A DNA stretch of 64,000 bases from UBA5078 sp051252515. Its GTDB lineage: Bacteria > Pseudomonadota > Gammaproteobacteria > Pseudomonadales > Pseudohongiellaceae. The notes under the pieces are model-generated. The model saw only the letters and a list, made by a program, of their open reading frames with translations. It made no database searches and had not been told where the DNA came from. Position numbers and translations under genes: made by a program. Positions 1 through 8,559 of this stretch are shown piece by piece (the stretch's first letter is position 1; each line of letters begins with the position of its first letter). The stretch is taken from assembly GCA_051252515.1 (NCBI GenBank), contig JBPOFS010000002.1:682001-746000 (forward strand), in the 5' to 3' direction.

Positions 1-98
1 ATGCTGTATTGAGTCCAAAGAAGACTGATTAATAGTAATGAGCGAATTAGAGTTTTCATATTGTCCTTGTGAAATTTTAGGCTATATTTTTATTAGAT
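1..98. other. Edge region without a recognisable gene
   Basis: This AT-rich stretch lies downstream of the TonB receptor stop codon at the window edge. I see no convincing reading frame and no terminator with both a stem and a T-run. Its neighbour to the left is outside the window. Confidence 0.5.
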
Positions 99-2342
99 TT
101 AGAATTCGTAATTAACACTGAGTCGAACATGTGTGCCGGGAACTTGTGCTTTGTCGATGTTCAAAGTGTCTGTAGCGGCAAGCCCCTTGATGCTGTTCCA
201 ACTGGCATACTCCTCATCCAGTAGGTTAAACACACCGAGTCGAACCTTGGCGGCCGAGTTGAAGTTGTAATAAGCCACAACATCGACAAGTGCATAGGCG
301 TCGCCTGTCACTCGATCTGGAGCAGAGACTCTGTCTTGTTTCCCATTGAGCGTTAGCAAAGTTTCGCCGCCCCACTTTTGCTGTGCACTGTCGTATCTTG
401 TGCTGATCACAGCACTAAATGGTGAGATGCTATCCAATGGATTGCCGTTGGTTTCGTCTTCACCGCGTGACCACGCCATCGCCGTAGATATTTGCCATTG
501 GGGGTTGATCTGCCAATCAGTATTGACTTCCATGCCGTAGATCTCGACTTTGCCAATATTGCTATCTTGGAACAGGCTAATGCCATTGGCGAAGCCCACC
601 ATTTGAGTTTCAATGAAATTGCTATAACGGTTTCTGTACGCGGTAAACGAGACGTCGGCACTAGCAAAAGAGTGTCGAACGCCTGCCTCTAATCCACGGC
701 TAGATTCAGCCTCTAGTTCCGGGTTAGGGACGGTGGCATAGCCATGGCCCAAATTCACAAACGCTTGATTGGATTCATCGAAGTTCGGCGGTCGATAACC
801 CTCGGCGTATTGGACAAACGCTGTCGTGCTCTCACCGATGTCATAGAGTGCGCCAAGGTTTAAGCTCGTGTGGTCTGTGTCCACGTCGCTAATTTGATAA
901 CCACCGAAGTTACTGATGTCGCCGCCACCGTTAAGTAAGGCGTCGACTGTCGGAGTCATTTCATAGGAGTCATGACGAACACCAGGAATAAGTCGAAGGC
1001 GTCCATCGCCAATACTAATTTCATCTTGGAAATAGAATCCTGTGCGCCGTGTTTCAGTGTCCGGAAACGTTTTGTTAGGGAATACTTCTGGTGTCGCGAA
1101 GGGGTAGCTAGGAATAGCACAAGACATAGCCGATGTGCTTTGTGCAATATCACAACGTGCCCGAGGTCGTTCGGTGTCGGTGCTTTCGACAGCAAGGCCG
1201 TAAACGATATCGTGTTGCAGCTTATCCCCTGCAATGGCTTTGCGTAGCATCACATTGACACTTTGTGTCTCCTGATTGAAATCGAGATCAGAGTAGCGGG
1301 TCGCTAGGGTGCCACCATAGGTTTGCGGATTTCCTGGCGTAATAAAGGCGTAACTGGTGCGAAGTTGCTCACTCTTTTGTTCGCCATCGGTACGCTGCCA
1401 ATGCAGTTGTGTTTCGATGTGATCGGCAAAGGCCCATTGCGTATGCCATTGGTGACTTGCGCTTAAGCGTAGGCGGTCTGTAGAGTCTTTTCCGTAGGAT
1501 GTTTGCACCGAGCTGCTTAGTTCAGATTCGATATCGGTATCGATGCCTTCGTTAAGATTGTCGACGGTGAAGCGAATTGTTTGCGTGGCACTAGGACGCC
1601 ATACACTCTTCACCAACCAAGCGGAAGACTCGGCGTCTTGAGGGTTTAGCTGTGCATCACCGCCAATGTCAGTTTCATGCGACTGACGCTGAGTGAACTG
1701 CACGACAGTGCCAAAGGTGTTTTTTTGGAAAGCATAACTGAATCCGGTTTTAACGAGATCGTTGACGCTGCCATAGGAGCTTCGCACACTCAGAGCGCTG
1801 GTGTTGTCACCGCGTAAATAATCCTCTGGATCGCGGGTATGTAGGATGACAGCACCGCCCATTGCATCGGCGCCATAGAGTGCAGAGGCTGGGCCGCGAA
1901 TAATCTCGACAGCTCGTAGGTCGTCAGTTTCAAATGCGTCTTTGCCATAAGAGGACGGTCCCGCACCATAGATGTCACTGCTACGTATTCCATCGATTAC
2001 GGTGAGGACGCGATTGCCACCGATACCGCGAATGGAGAATCCCTGATTACCACCGCGAGCGGCAGTGTCCATGCTAATGCCGGGCTGTAAACGGGTGATC
2101 TCATCGAGATCTTCAATCAATTGGCGTTCGATATCTTGTCGATCAACGACAGAGACGGTTCCTGCAATTTGATCAATGCTGCGCGGTAGAAAGGTCGCTG
2201 TGACAATGACTTCTTCGGCGGCCTTTGCTTCGTCTACGGACTGGGCTTGGGCAAGCGAGGTGCTTAGGCTGATAGCGCTGACTAATGCGAGCTGGGCAAA
2301 GCTGCTTGTCGGCAGTGGGCGGATACGTCTTAGGACTAACAT
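99..2342 (-). CDS. TonB-dependent heme/hemoglobin-type outer membrane receptor
   Basis: This is a 747-aa outer membrane receptor that would import heme, or iron from a heme protein, using TonB energy. An N-terminal signal peptide ends near LAQAQ. A short EEVIVTAT stretch like a TonB box follows, then a plug domain (about residues 50-170, with SIRGIGG, VEIIRGPASALYGADAMGGAV) and a β-barrel ending in a terminal Phe. The barrel contains a YRPP segment followed by VPNPELEAESS, matching the FRAP/NPDL signature region of heme receptors. The adjacent hemP and Fur box support a heme role. The start has a GGAG Shine-Dalgarno 8 nt upstream. The exact ligand (heme, hemoglobin or another hemoprotein) cannot be read from the sequence. 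Confidence 0.85.
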   Translation of the reverse strand: MLVLRRIRPLPTSSFAQLALVSAISLSTSLAQAQSVDEAKAAEEVIVTATFLPRSIDQIAGTVSVVDRQDIERQLIEDLDEITRLQPGISMDTAARGGNQGFSIRGIGGNRVLTVIDGIRSSDIYGAGPSSYGKDAFETDDLRAVEIIRGPASALYGADAMGGAVILHTRDPEDYLRGDNTSALSVRSSYGSVNDLVKTGFSYAFQKNTFGTVVQFTQRQSHETDIGGDAQLNPQDAESSAWLVKSVWRPSATQTIRFTVDNLNEGIDTDIESELSSSVQTSYGKDSTDRLRLSASHQWHTQWAFADHIETQLHWQRTDGEQKSEQLRTSYAFITPGNPQTYGGTLATRYSDLDFNQETQSVNVMLRKAIAGDKLQHDIVYGLAVESTDTERPRARCDIAQSTSAMSCAIPSYPFATPEVFPNKTFPDTETRRTGFYFQDEISIGDGRLRLIPGVRHDSYEMTPTVDALLNGGGDISNFGGYQISDVDTDHTSLNLGALYDIGESTTAFVQYAEGYRPPNFDESNQAFVNLGHGYATVPNPELEAESSRGLEAGVRHSFASADVSFTAYRNRYSNFIETQMVGFANGISLFQDSNIGKVEIYGMEVNTDWQINPQWQISTAMAWSRGEDETNGNPLDSISPFSAVISTRYDSAQQKWGGETLLTLNGKQDRVSAPDRVTGDAYALVDVVAYYNFNSAAKVRLGVFNLLDEEYASWNSIKGLAATDTLNIDKAQVPGTHVRLSVNYEF

Positions 2343-2444
2343 AGCGGGTTCTCCAATGGGTAAGGAGAATCGGGCTTGCTGCCTATGCGCGCACTTTGCT
2401 CATCCGACTAGGGTGGCGAAGGGACAGTGGGTGGCTGGCTGGAC

Positions 2445-2606
2445 TCATTTGGTCAAAATTAATTTTCGGTTCGCGGTAATGCGTAAGCTATAGCGTTCGT
2501 CGTTGTGAATAATAATGAGTTCACGGGCGCCGTCTAAGAGCTCGGTGCTGCTGATCTCTTTCGCTTTAGCGGTGTGTCTCGTTGTTTGTTTTGTCTCATC
2601 GTTCAT
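2445..2606 (-). CDS. hemP: Hemin uptake protein HemP
   Basis: This 53-aa protein is encoded just upstream of, and in the same direction as, the heme receptor. It has the HemP family core: LLDGARELIIIHNDERY, then SLRITANRKLILTK at the C-terminus. HemP proteins are small, usually Fur-controlled, and found beside heme receptors. In some bacteria they act as positive regulators of the receptor gene. Length and C-terminal motif fit the family exactly. About 100 nt separate it from the receptor start, so the two probably form one transcript from the Fur-box promoter at 2657-2704. Confidence 0.9.
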   Translation of the reverse strand: MNDETKQTTRHTAKAKEISSTELLDGARELIIIHNDERYSLRITANRKLILTK

Positions 2607-2656
2607 TAATAGGTCTTATTCGCCAAAGCGAATCTCTTAACTGGCTATTGGTGGCT

Positions 2657-2685
2657 ATCATAATGAGCTTTTCCCAAGAATGCAA
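2657..2685 (-). promoter_or_regulatory. σ70-type promoter of hemP-receptor operon
   Basis: Read on the minus strand there is a -35 TTGCAT at 2680-2685, a 17-nt spacer, and a -10 TATGAT at 2657-2662. Spacing and hexamers are close to consensus. The element lies about 50 nt upstream of hemP and abuts the Fur box. Confidence 0.75.
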
Positions 2686-2704
2686 ATGCGAATCATTGTC
2701 ATTT
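2684..2704. promoter_or_regulatory. Fur box
   Basis: The + strand reads AAATGCGAATCATTGTCATTT. It resembles pseudomonad Fur sites of the form AAATGAGAATCATTATCATTT with two differences. It overlaps and extends just upstream of the -35 hexamer of the hemP promoter, so iron-loaded Fur bound here would block RNA polymerase. Confidence 0.8.
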
Positions 2705-2718
2705 AAGAGATGTGTGGG

Positions 2719-2747
2719 TTGACATTCTTTGGTGGTCGGGCCAATAT
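2719..2747 (+). promoter_or_regulatory. Putative promoter of the trp leader
   Basis: A perfect -35 TTGACA (2719-2724) is followed after 17 nt by CAATAT (2742-2747), a weak -10. Initiation about 7 nt further would begin almost at the trpL start codon at 2756, leaving little or no 5' untranslated RNA. The -35 is clear; the -10 is uncertain. Confidence 0.55.
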
Positions 2748-2755
2748 CGCCGCCT

Positions 2756-2839
2756 ATGACACAGTTAACGCACAACGCAATACAACAAACCTATTTTTGG
2801 TGGCCCGTTTCTTCGGGTTGCCAGCGCGGGTATTTCTAA
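2756..2839 (+). CDS. trpL: trp operon leader peptide
   Basis: This 27-codon reading frame ends in TAA and contains two adjacent Trp codons (residues 15-16, in TYFWWP). It sits directly before an attenuator and the trpE(G) gene. Ribosome stalling at the Trp codons when charged tRNA-Trp is scarce would free RNA region 2 to form the antiterminator. No good Shine-Dalgarno precedes it, and the predicted promoter places the transcript start close to the ATG, so leaderless translation is possible. It is too short for ordinary gene callers. Confidence 0.85.
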   Translation: MTQLTHNAIQQTYFWWPVSSGCQRGYF

Positions 2840-2880
2840 AAAAATATCCGAGGCCGCCCAAGAGTCAGGCGGCCTTTCTT
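2799..2880 (+). terminator. Tryptophan attenuator (1:2, 2:3 and 3:4 structures)
   Basis: All elements of a classical ribosome-stalling attenuator are visible. Region 1 (GGTGGCCCG, 2799-2807) overlaps the Trp codons and pairs over 9 bp, including G-U pairs, with region 2 (CGGGTTGCC, 2814-2822) around a 6-nt loop. Region 2 (GGGTTGCC, 2815-2822) can instead pair with region 3 (GGCCGCCC, 2852-2859) with one mismatch. Regions 3 and 4 (AGGCCGCC at 2851-2858 and GGCGGCCT at 2868-2875) form a perfect 8-bp terminator stem followed by TTTCTT. A stalled ribosome covers region 1, releasing region 2 to block the terminator. Confidence 0.9.
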
Positions 2881-2965
2881 ATAGACTTCACATCTGTTTA
2901 TAGCTTCTACCAAAGTCCTCCTGAATCTTGCCAAGCCTTGGAAAGATTTGTTTGAGGACTAGATC

Positions 2966-5242
2966 ATGTATTCTACAAAAAAAGCCCAATTCTCAGCACG
3001 TAGCGATTCGAGCGCGCACATGCATTACCACACCCGTGGTGGTATTCGCGTGCAACGCACCGTGGCGCAGGTTTGCTACAAGACCTCGATCAATACACTG
3101 CGTGACAGACTCGATGAAGAGCGCGGCGTTCTATTAAGCTCTACCTTTGAGTTCCCGGGGCGCTATAACCGCTGGGATATTGGCTTTGTGAATCCCCCTA
3201 TTGCGTTAACTGCCCGAGATCGACATCTAACGATTGATGCGCTTAATACGCGGGGGAAGATTATGCTCCCCGAGATTGAGCGTGCACTGCAAGGCGTGGC
3301 GCAAATTCAAAGCCTTGTAGTGACGAACGATCAACTAAGCCTCGTTGTGCAAGAGTCTGCGGATGATGTGCCTGAGGAGCAGCGCAGTCGTAAGGCTAGT
3401 GTGTTCACAGTGATAAGAGCGTTAAGCAAGCATTTCTTCAGCACAGAAGATCGCCATCTTGGACTATACGGAGCGTTCGCCTATGACCTCGCGTTCCAGT
3501 TTGAGGCTGTTCAGCGTAAGCAGGAGCGCGACCCGCAAACGCGAGACCTCGTACTTTATCTTCCTGATCAGCTCATTGTCGCGGACCATTATGGTGAGGC
3601 GGCTTACCGTTATGACTATGATTTTGTGTGCAGGCGTGATGCGCGAGGTGCTGAAAATACAGCGGTAGAGACAACCGGTGGGTATAAACGCACTGGAGAA
3701 AAAATTGCATTGAGCCCCTTCGCTAATGGCTCGGCTTTCTGTGACCATGTCGCTGGGGAGTACGCCGATATCGTAAGAACAGCGAAGGACTACTTTCGTC
3801 GCGGAGATTTATTCGAGGTGGTGCCAGGGCAGGTGTTTCATGAGCCTTGTAAGGATAGTCCGTCACGAATCTTCACGCGCCTACAAGAACGTAACAAGGT
3901 GCCTTATGGCACTCTTATGAATCTTGGTGATGGGGAACATCTACTGGCCGCCTCGCCCGAGATGTATGTGCGAGTGCAGGGCAGTCGTGTAGAGACCTGC
4001 CCTATCTCCGGCACGATAGCGCGTGGCAAAGACGCCATCGAAGACGCGCAGCAAATCAAGGCATTGTTGAACTCTAAAAAAGACGAGGCAGAGTTGTCGA
4101 TGTGCACAGACGTCGATCGCAATGATAAGAGTCGAGTCTGCGTACCTGGGAGCGTTCGAGTGATTGGGCGTCGGCAAGTAGAGATGTACACACGATTAAT
4201 TCATACAGTGGATCATGTCGAAGGACAGCTAGCGCCACAGTATGATGCGCTCGATGCCTTTCTAAGTCACACGTGGGCGGTCACTGTCACGGGTGCCCCT
4301 AAGCAGTCAGCGATTCAGTTCATTGAAGATAATGAGAAATCACCGCGTCTCTGGTACGGCGGCGCCATTGGCTGTATCGGCTTTAATGGTGATATGAATA
4401 CAGGTCTGACATTGCGCGCTGCACGCATTAAGGACGGCATGGCTCAAGTGCGTGTGGGTGCCACTTTATTGATGGATTCAGACCCTGATGAAGAAGAGGC
4501 CGAGACACGACTCAAAGCGAGTGCGATGTTGGCTGCTATTCGTGGCGAGGAACTGCCCCCGGTAGGAGAGCAGTCGATGGGGAAGGGGGTGCAAGCGTGC
4601 GCATTGAAAGTGCTCATGGTCGATCATCGCGATTCCTTTGTGCATAACCTTGGCAGTTACTTTCGCGAGCAAGGAGTAGAGCTGGTGACCTTGCGTTCGG
4701 CGTTAGCAAGGACGCGACTCCAGCGCGGCGAGCATTTCGATTTGGTGATTCTTTCCCCAGGCCCCGGCAAGCCGGAAGATTTCGCCCTGAGTGACACTAT
4801 CGCACTCTGTTCGGCGCGTGATATTCCGATTTTCGGTGTGTGCTTAGGGTTGCAGGGCATCGTGGAGGCCTTTGGGGGGAGTCTCTCGGTTCTGGAGGCG
4901 CCAATGCATGGCAAAGGCTCCAGTATTGAGCATGACGGTGGGGTGTTGTTTCAGGGCATTCCTAGCCCCTGTGACGTAGGGCGTTATCATTCCCTTTATG
5001 CCAATGGGATGCCTGACTGCCTTAGAGTAACTGCGCGTACCAGTGACGGCGTCATTATGGCCATCGAACATCGTGACTTGCCGATTATGGCGGTTCAGTT
5101 TCATCCCGAATCTATTCTTAGCTTGCGAGAAAATAGCGGCCAGAAGCTGGTGGCCAATGTTGTACAATATGTCCAAGCCATTGCTCAACAACGAATGCAA
5201 CAAACACAGGAACTACACGACAATGCCAATCAATACGCCTAG
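2966..5242 (+). CDS. trpE(G): Anthranilate synthase, fused TrpE-TrpG
   Basis: This 758-aa fusion makes anthranilate from chorismate and glutamine, the first committed step of tryptophan synthesis. The TrpE part (about 1-530) contains the chorismate-binding core with CPISGTIARGKD, DEAELSMCTDVDRNDKSRVC and the C-terminal GGAIGCIGFNGDMNTGLTLR segment. The TrpG glutamine amidotransferase part (about 546-740) has VDHRDSFVHNL, the nucleophile in FGVCLGLQG (Cys626) and QFHPES (His713, Glu715). The single-chain E-G order and N-terminal sequence are of the type known in rhizobia and Azospirillum rather than the usual separate gammaproteobacterial subunits. It is preceded by the trpL attenuator, and its 3' end overlaps hslO by 20 nt. 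No other trp gene is in the window. Confidence 0.93.
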   Translation: MYSTKKAQFSARSDSSAHMHYHTRGGIRVQRTVAQVCYKTSINTLRDRLDEERGVLLSSTFEFPGRYNRWDIGFVNPPIALTARDRHLTIDALNTRGKIMLPEIERALQGVAQIQSLVVTNDQLSLVVQESADDVPEEQRSRKASVFTVIRALSKHFFSTEDRHLGLYGAFAYDLAFQFEAVQRKQERDPQTRDLVLYLPDQLIVADHYGEAAYRYDYDFVCRRDARGAENTAVETTGGYKRTGEKIALSPFANGSAFCDHVAGEYADIVRTAKDYFRRGDLFEVVPGQVFHEPCKDSPSRIFTRLQERNKVPYGTLMNLGDGEHLLAASPEMYVRVQGSRVETCPISGTIARGKDAIEDAQQIKALLNSKKDEAELSMCTDVDRNDKSRVCVPGSVRVIGRRQVEMYTRLIHTVDHVEGQLAPQYDALDAFLSHTWAVTVTGAPKQSAIQFIEDNEKSPRLWYGGAIGCIGFNGDMNTGLTLRAARIKDGMAQVRVGATLLMDSDPDEEEAETRLKASAMLAAIRGEELPPVGEQSMGKGVQACALKVLMVDHRDSFVHNLGSYFREQGVELVTLRSALARTRLQRGEHFDLVILSPGPGKPEDFALSDTIALCSARDIPIFGVCLGLQGIVEAFGGSLSVLEAPMHGKGSSIEHDGGVLFQGIPSPCDVGRYHSLYANGMPDCLRVTARTSDGVIMAIEHRDLPIMAVQFHPESILSLRENSGQKLVANVVQYVQAIAQQRMQQTQELHDNANQYA

Positions 5243-6107
5243 CCCAGATTCTAGTCAACGCTTTATCTTTGAGAACGCAGACGTTCGCGGTGAGATTGTG
5301 CGCTTACACAAAAGTTACCTCGACACGATTGCGGGCAAACAGTACCCCGATCAAGTCGCGATTCTATTGGGTCAGTTCTTAGCCGGTAGTGCGCTGCTGT
5401 CATCGACGATCAAATTTTCTGGACGCCTTGTGCTGCAGGCGCGCACAGAAGGGGAAGTCGCCGTGATTATGGGCGAGTGTAATAGCGAAGGGGAGTTGCG
5501 AGGCATTGCACGCTACGCGCAAACACCCACTAGTGATCAATTCTCTGAGCTGCTGCGCGATGGCAATCTCGTGATCACCATCGATAGCCGGAAAGGCGAG
5601 CCTTATCAAGGCATCGTGCCCCTTGAAGGGAATAATTTGGCGGAGTGTTTAGAAGTGTATTTTGAACAGTCTGAACAACTAGGCAGTGTCTTCTATTTTG
5701 CGGCAAACAAAGACAGTGTTGTCGGCGTAATGTTGCAGCAGATGCCTGCGCAATTGGTGAAGGATAAAGAAGATCGTGCGGCTCATTGGCAACATTTCTC
5801 GACGCTAGCGCGCACACTTACTGATGACGAACTCCTTAGCCTTCCTAACGCGGATATTCTGAACAGGCTTTATCATCAAGAAGAGTTGCGTGTGTTTGCC
5901 CCAAGAGAGCTCAAGTTCTCCTGTAGCTGTTCTCGTGAGCGCACAGCAAGAGCGTTAACGGCCTTAGGAAAAGAGGAGATCGACGAGATAGTGGCCGAAA
6001 AAGGAGGCATAGAGATTTGCTGTGAGTTCTGCGGGACTGAATATAATTTCGGCCCCGGAGAACTAGCGTTGCTCATCGAAGGGGCCGAAGAAGGGACGGC
6101 CCACTAA
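5223..6107 (+). CDS. hslO: Redox-regulated chaperone Hsp33
   Basis: This 294-aa cytosolic holdase chaperone is activated by oxidative unfolding. The C-terminal redox switch is intact: CSC (Cys234, Cys236) and CEFC (Cys267, Cys270), the zinc ligands that form disulfides under oxidative stress. Longer in-frame starts exist inside trpE(G), but the ATG at 5223 gives the family N-terminus (QRFIFENADVRGEIVRL) and has an AGGA 11 nt upstream. The gene overlaps the trpE(G) 3' end by 20 nt, so translation is probably coupled. It converges with ctaA, whose stop lies 5 nt away. Confidence 0.93.
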   Translation: MPINTPSPDSSQRFIFENADVRGEIVRLHKSYLDTIAGKQYPDQVAILLGQFLAGSALLSSTIKFSGRLVLQARTEGEVAVIMGECNSEGELRGIARYAQTPTSDQFSELLRDGNLVITIDSRKGEPYQGIVPLEGNNLAECLEVYFEQSEQLGSVFYFAANKDSVVGVMLQQMPAQLVKDKEDRAAHWQHFSTLARTLTDDELLSLPNADILNRLYHQEELRVFAPRELKFSCSCSRERTARALTALGKEEIDEIVAEKGGIEICCEFCGTEYNFGPGELALLIEGAEEGTAH

Positions 6108-6111
6108 GCGC

Positions 6112-7128
6112 TTAGGCGGCGCTGACTGTATGCGCCGCATCGGCGCTACGGGCATGACGATAGCTTACCCAGATCAAGAACTGTAAGCCGAATAGAAGCG
6201 AAGCCCCGAGCAGATGCATTGGTTGTACGAACGCCGGCATGCCTAGGTGTCCAAGAGTGGCACCTGAGGTAATGGCCAGGCCAATGACTAGTATCATCGC
6301 CACAGTGAAACGAGTAAGCGTGTGTTGCCAACCCACCGAGCGCACTAAGAGATAAGCAAGCCACAGATTACTGAACAGCACGACGGCTGAGAAAGTACGA
6401 TGTACATAAAAGAACCAAGGCAGAGCCCCTACCCAAGATGAACGCTCCGCGCCTTGTGTATGGTTGAGATAATCCACCATCTCACGCACTTGCGTCCCCA
6501 TCGTGATCTGCACCACGGTTAGTCCCACCACGATATAAAGCCATTTCTGAAATCCTGGGTCGATGCCTTGCACTGACTCCGCCATCATAATGCCTCGTCG
6601 GGCCCTGGCCAGTGCAAACAGTAATGTGGCCACGATGGCCAGTGCCATCAGCATGTGCAGAGTAATCAATCCCGGCATGAGGTTAGACGAGACCACTTGC
6701 GAGCCAAGCCAGCCTTGAAAGCCCACCATTAAGAAGGCCGCAATTGAGGCCGTAGCGATGGCTTTATCATGTTTGCGCACAGACCAGGAGAAAATGGCAG
6801 TGAGTAAAATCAAGAACCCGATGGTGACGCCAGTGAGTCGATTTAAGTATTCGATCCACGTCTTTACGGGATTGAACTCCGTCTCTGCATAGCCCAAGTC
6901 CGCATAGATCTCTTGATAATTAGACGGTAACTGTTCAACGCTTGTAGGCGGAATCCAGCTACCAAAACAGGTGGGCCAGTCAGGGCATCCCATGCCAGCG
7001 CCAGAGGCTCGCACACTGCCACCCACTAGGATTAGGAAATAGACTGCAAATAAGGTAATCCATGCTAAACGCCGGTATCGCGCTAGTGCTGGGGAGTCGG
7101 AGAGTGTGGGAGTATTGACGGTATTCAT
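6112..7128 (-). CDS. ctaA: Heme A synthase (COX15/CtaA family)
   Basis: This 338-aa polytopic inner membrane protein of about eight helices would convert heme O to heme A for cytochrome aa3-type oxidases. The extracellular loop has the cysteine pair CPDWPTC (Cys48, Cys54). Heme-ligand histidines are visible at 158 (TLHMLM), 243 (YVHRTF) and 305 (PMHLLG). At the first conserved EYxHR site the sequence is EYLNR: Glu93 is kept but the usual histidine is Asn96. No cytochrome oxidase or heme O synthase gene is nearby. It converges on hslO. Confidence 0.88.
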   Translation of the reverse strand: MNTVNTPTLSDSPALARYRRLAWITLFAVYFLILVGGSVRASGAGMGCPDWPTCFGSWIPPTSVEQLPSNYQEIYADLGYAETEFNPVKTWIEYLNRLTGVTIGFLILLTAIFSWSVRKHDKAIATASIAAFLMVGFQGWLGSQVVSSNLMPGLITLHMLMALAIVATLLFALARARRGIMMAESVQGIDPGFQKWLYIVVGLTVVQITMGTQVREMVDYLNHTQGAERSSWVGALPWFFYVHRTFSAVVLFSNLWLAYLLVRSVGWQHTLTRFTVAMILVIGLAITSGATLGHLGMPAFVQPMHLLGASLLFGLQFLIWVSYRHARSADAAHTVSAA

Positions 7129-7244
7129 TAGTTGGATATCTCAAGCGTGGAGTGAGCCGCAAGATAGCGTGCGACATTGTCGGTCCGCGAGCAAAGAGTA
7201 TATTGTCGGGGAAATTGCCCCTCACTACAATGCAAAGCCGTCGA

Positions 7245-8237
7245 CTAGTGGTCGAGAGCGGCGTCTAAGGCAATAGATAAACGTATGCCGGCAAGGGTGA
7301 CGCGGTCCTCTGAGATCGTTTGCATTTCACTGACGTAGTCATCATCCAATGCGAAGGCGGACATCTGGGTGCCACGCCTTTCGCTGCGTAGAACTGCGGC
7401 TTTAATCTCATCGGGGTAGGCGAATTCATACAATATTTGCCGACTCTCTTGCAGCCAAGTATCGGGGCTCATATCGATGCTCGAGAGGTCGGTTTGCCGA
7501 ACAAAGGAAATCATACGGCGTACTGTGTCGTCAAAAGGTTGATTGCGTAATGCGCCATCCCAGCGCGAATGGAGATTGCTCGACTGAGTGGATATGCCGT
7601 TACCACCACGATCTCCTGTGGCAAAGAGCGTCGATGACACTAATGCTCCGGAATGCAGGGGTTGATGGATATCCGCAACAAGGTGTAATACCCAGCTCAG
7701 GGCTATGGCTTTTTCAGAACTACTGCTAAGCGGGTGTTTAAGCCGAGCAAGATTGAATTCGATTCCCTGCACGACATTGCTTACATCCCCTTCATGTTCT
7801 ATGGGCCCTGTCGATTCGCCATGGATGCTAGGTTGTGGCTCTACGCCTACATAGACATTGCCCTGATGAGCATCGCCACGAATCCAGGCGCCATCGATGT
7901 AGTGCCAGGTAGGGCGGTTGTAGCGGATCAAATCATCAGCCTGAAACGAGCGGGCCAGGTCAGGCCAGATGGCCGCTTGGCCAAATACCCATCGATCCTG
8001 TTCGTCTTGGTCGGCAAGCATGATGTTGGCGGGCATTACATCGAGGAAATCGCTCTGAAAGCGTGGGTGTTTCTTTAATAGGGCGCTGTATATTTGGCGT
8101 TGCTCGGGCGCTAACGCATCCCACGCTACATAGGCGCTTAAGCGATGAGAGGTCGCATCCCATGCAAGGGCTTGACCGGAGAGGCCAAGCGACAACAGCA
8201 AGCAAAGGCTAATTAAAATTGTTCGAGTAACAGTCAT
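7245..8237 (-). CDS. Secreted S1/P1-family nuclease
   Basis: This 330-aa zinc-dependent phosphodiesterase would degrade single-stranded DNA or RNA in the periplasm or outside the cell. A signal peptide of 25 residues ends in GQALA, so the mature protein starts with Trp26, whose backbone is a zinc ligand in this family. Further family motifs are SHRLSAYVAW, the LVADIHQPLH helix, and DRGGNG...LHSRWD. It stands alone between ctaA and the ABC importer. A role in scavenging phosphate or nucleotides is plausible, and an alkaline phosphatase lies at 22-23.6 kb, but no link is shown. Confidence 0.88.
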   Translation of the reverse strand: MTVTRTILISLCLLLSLGLSGQALAWDATSHRLSAYVAWDALAPEQRQIYSALLKKHPRFQSDFLDVMPANIMLADQDEQDRWVFGQAAIWPDLARSFQADDLIRYNRPTWHYIDGAWIRGDAHQGNVYVGVEPQPSIHGESTGPIEHEGDVSNVVQGIEFNLARLKHPLSSSSEKAIALSWVLHLVADIHQPLHSGALVSSTLFATGDRGGNGISTQSSNLHSRWDGALRNQPFDDTVRRMISFVRQTDLSSIDMSPDTWLQESRQILYEFAYPDEIKAAVLRSERRGTQMSAFALDDDYVSEMQTISEDRVTLAGIRLSIALDAALDH

Positions 8238-8559
8238 GCGTTAGTTCTATCCTGTAACAAGCGGGCAGCGAGCGTTTAGGCTCCTCTTGTACCGCAACGC
8301 TCAATGGAGCCTGCGGATCACGAGAGTAGTGTGCCAGTGTGATCATGAATCAATGATGAACAACACCTCGACAGTACGGTGAGCCTTAGAGTGGTAAGAC
8401 AGACTCGTAGTTAATCCGTATTGTTATTGTTTAGGACGTAATGACGGGGGCTAACGTGTAAATTGAGCGCTACTTTACCCCGTTTAGAGATGGCAGACTA
8501 CCCAAATGGAGGCCTATTCGTGGTCGTTTTGGGACTTGGCTCGCAGCGTAAGTCCTTAC
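8238..8559. other. Intergenic region upstream of the nuclease
   Basis: This 322-nt stretch lies between the livF-type stop codon and the nuclease start, with both genes on the minus strand. It should hold the nuclease promoter. I could not identify a convincing -35/-10 pair, a terminator with a T-run, or a small gene. A short inverted repeat GTAAGT/ACTTAC (8548-8563) overlaps the livF end but lacks a T-run. Confidence 0.4.

Noticed and set aside
4844..5203. 119-aa minus-strand frame inside trpE(G)
   Set aside because: It is antisense to the intact TrpG domain and has no supporting motif.
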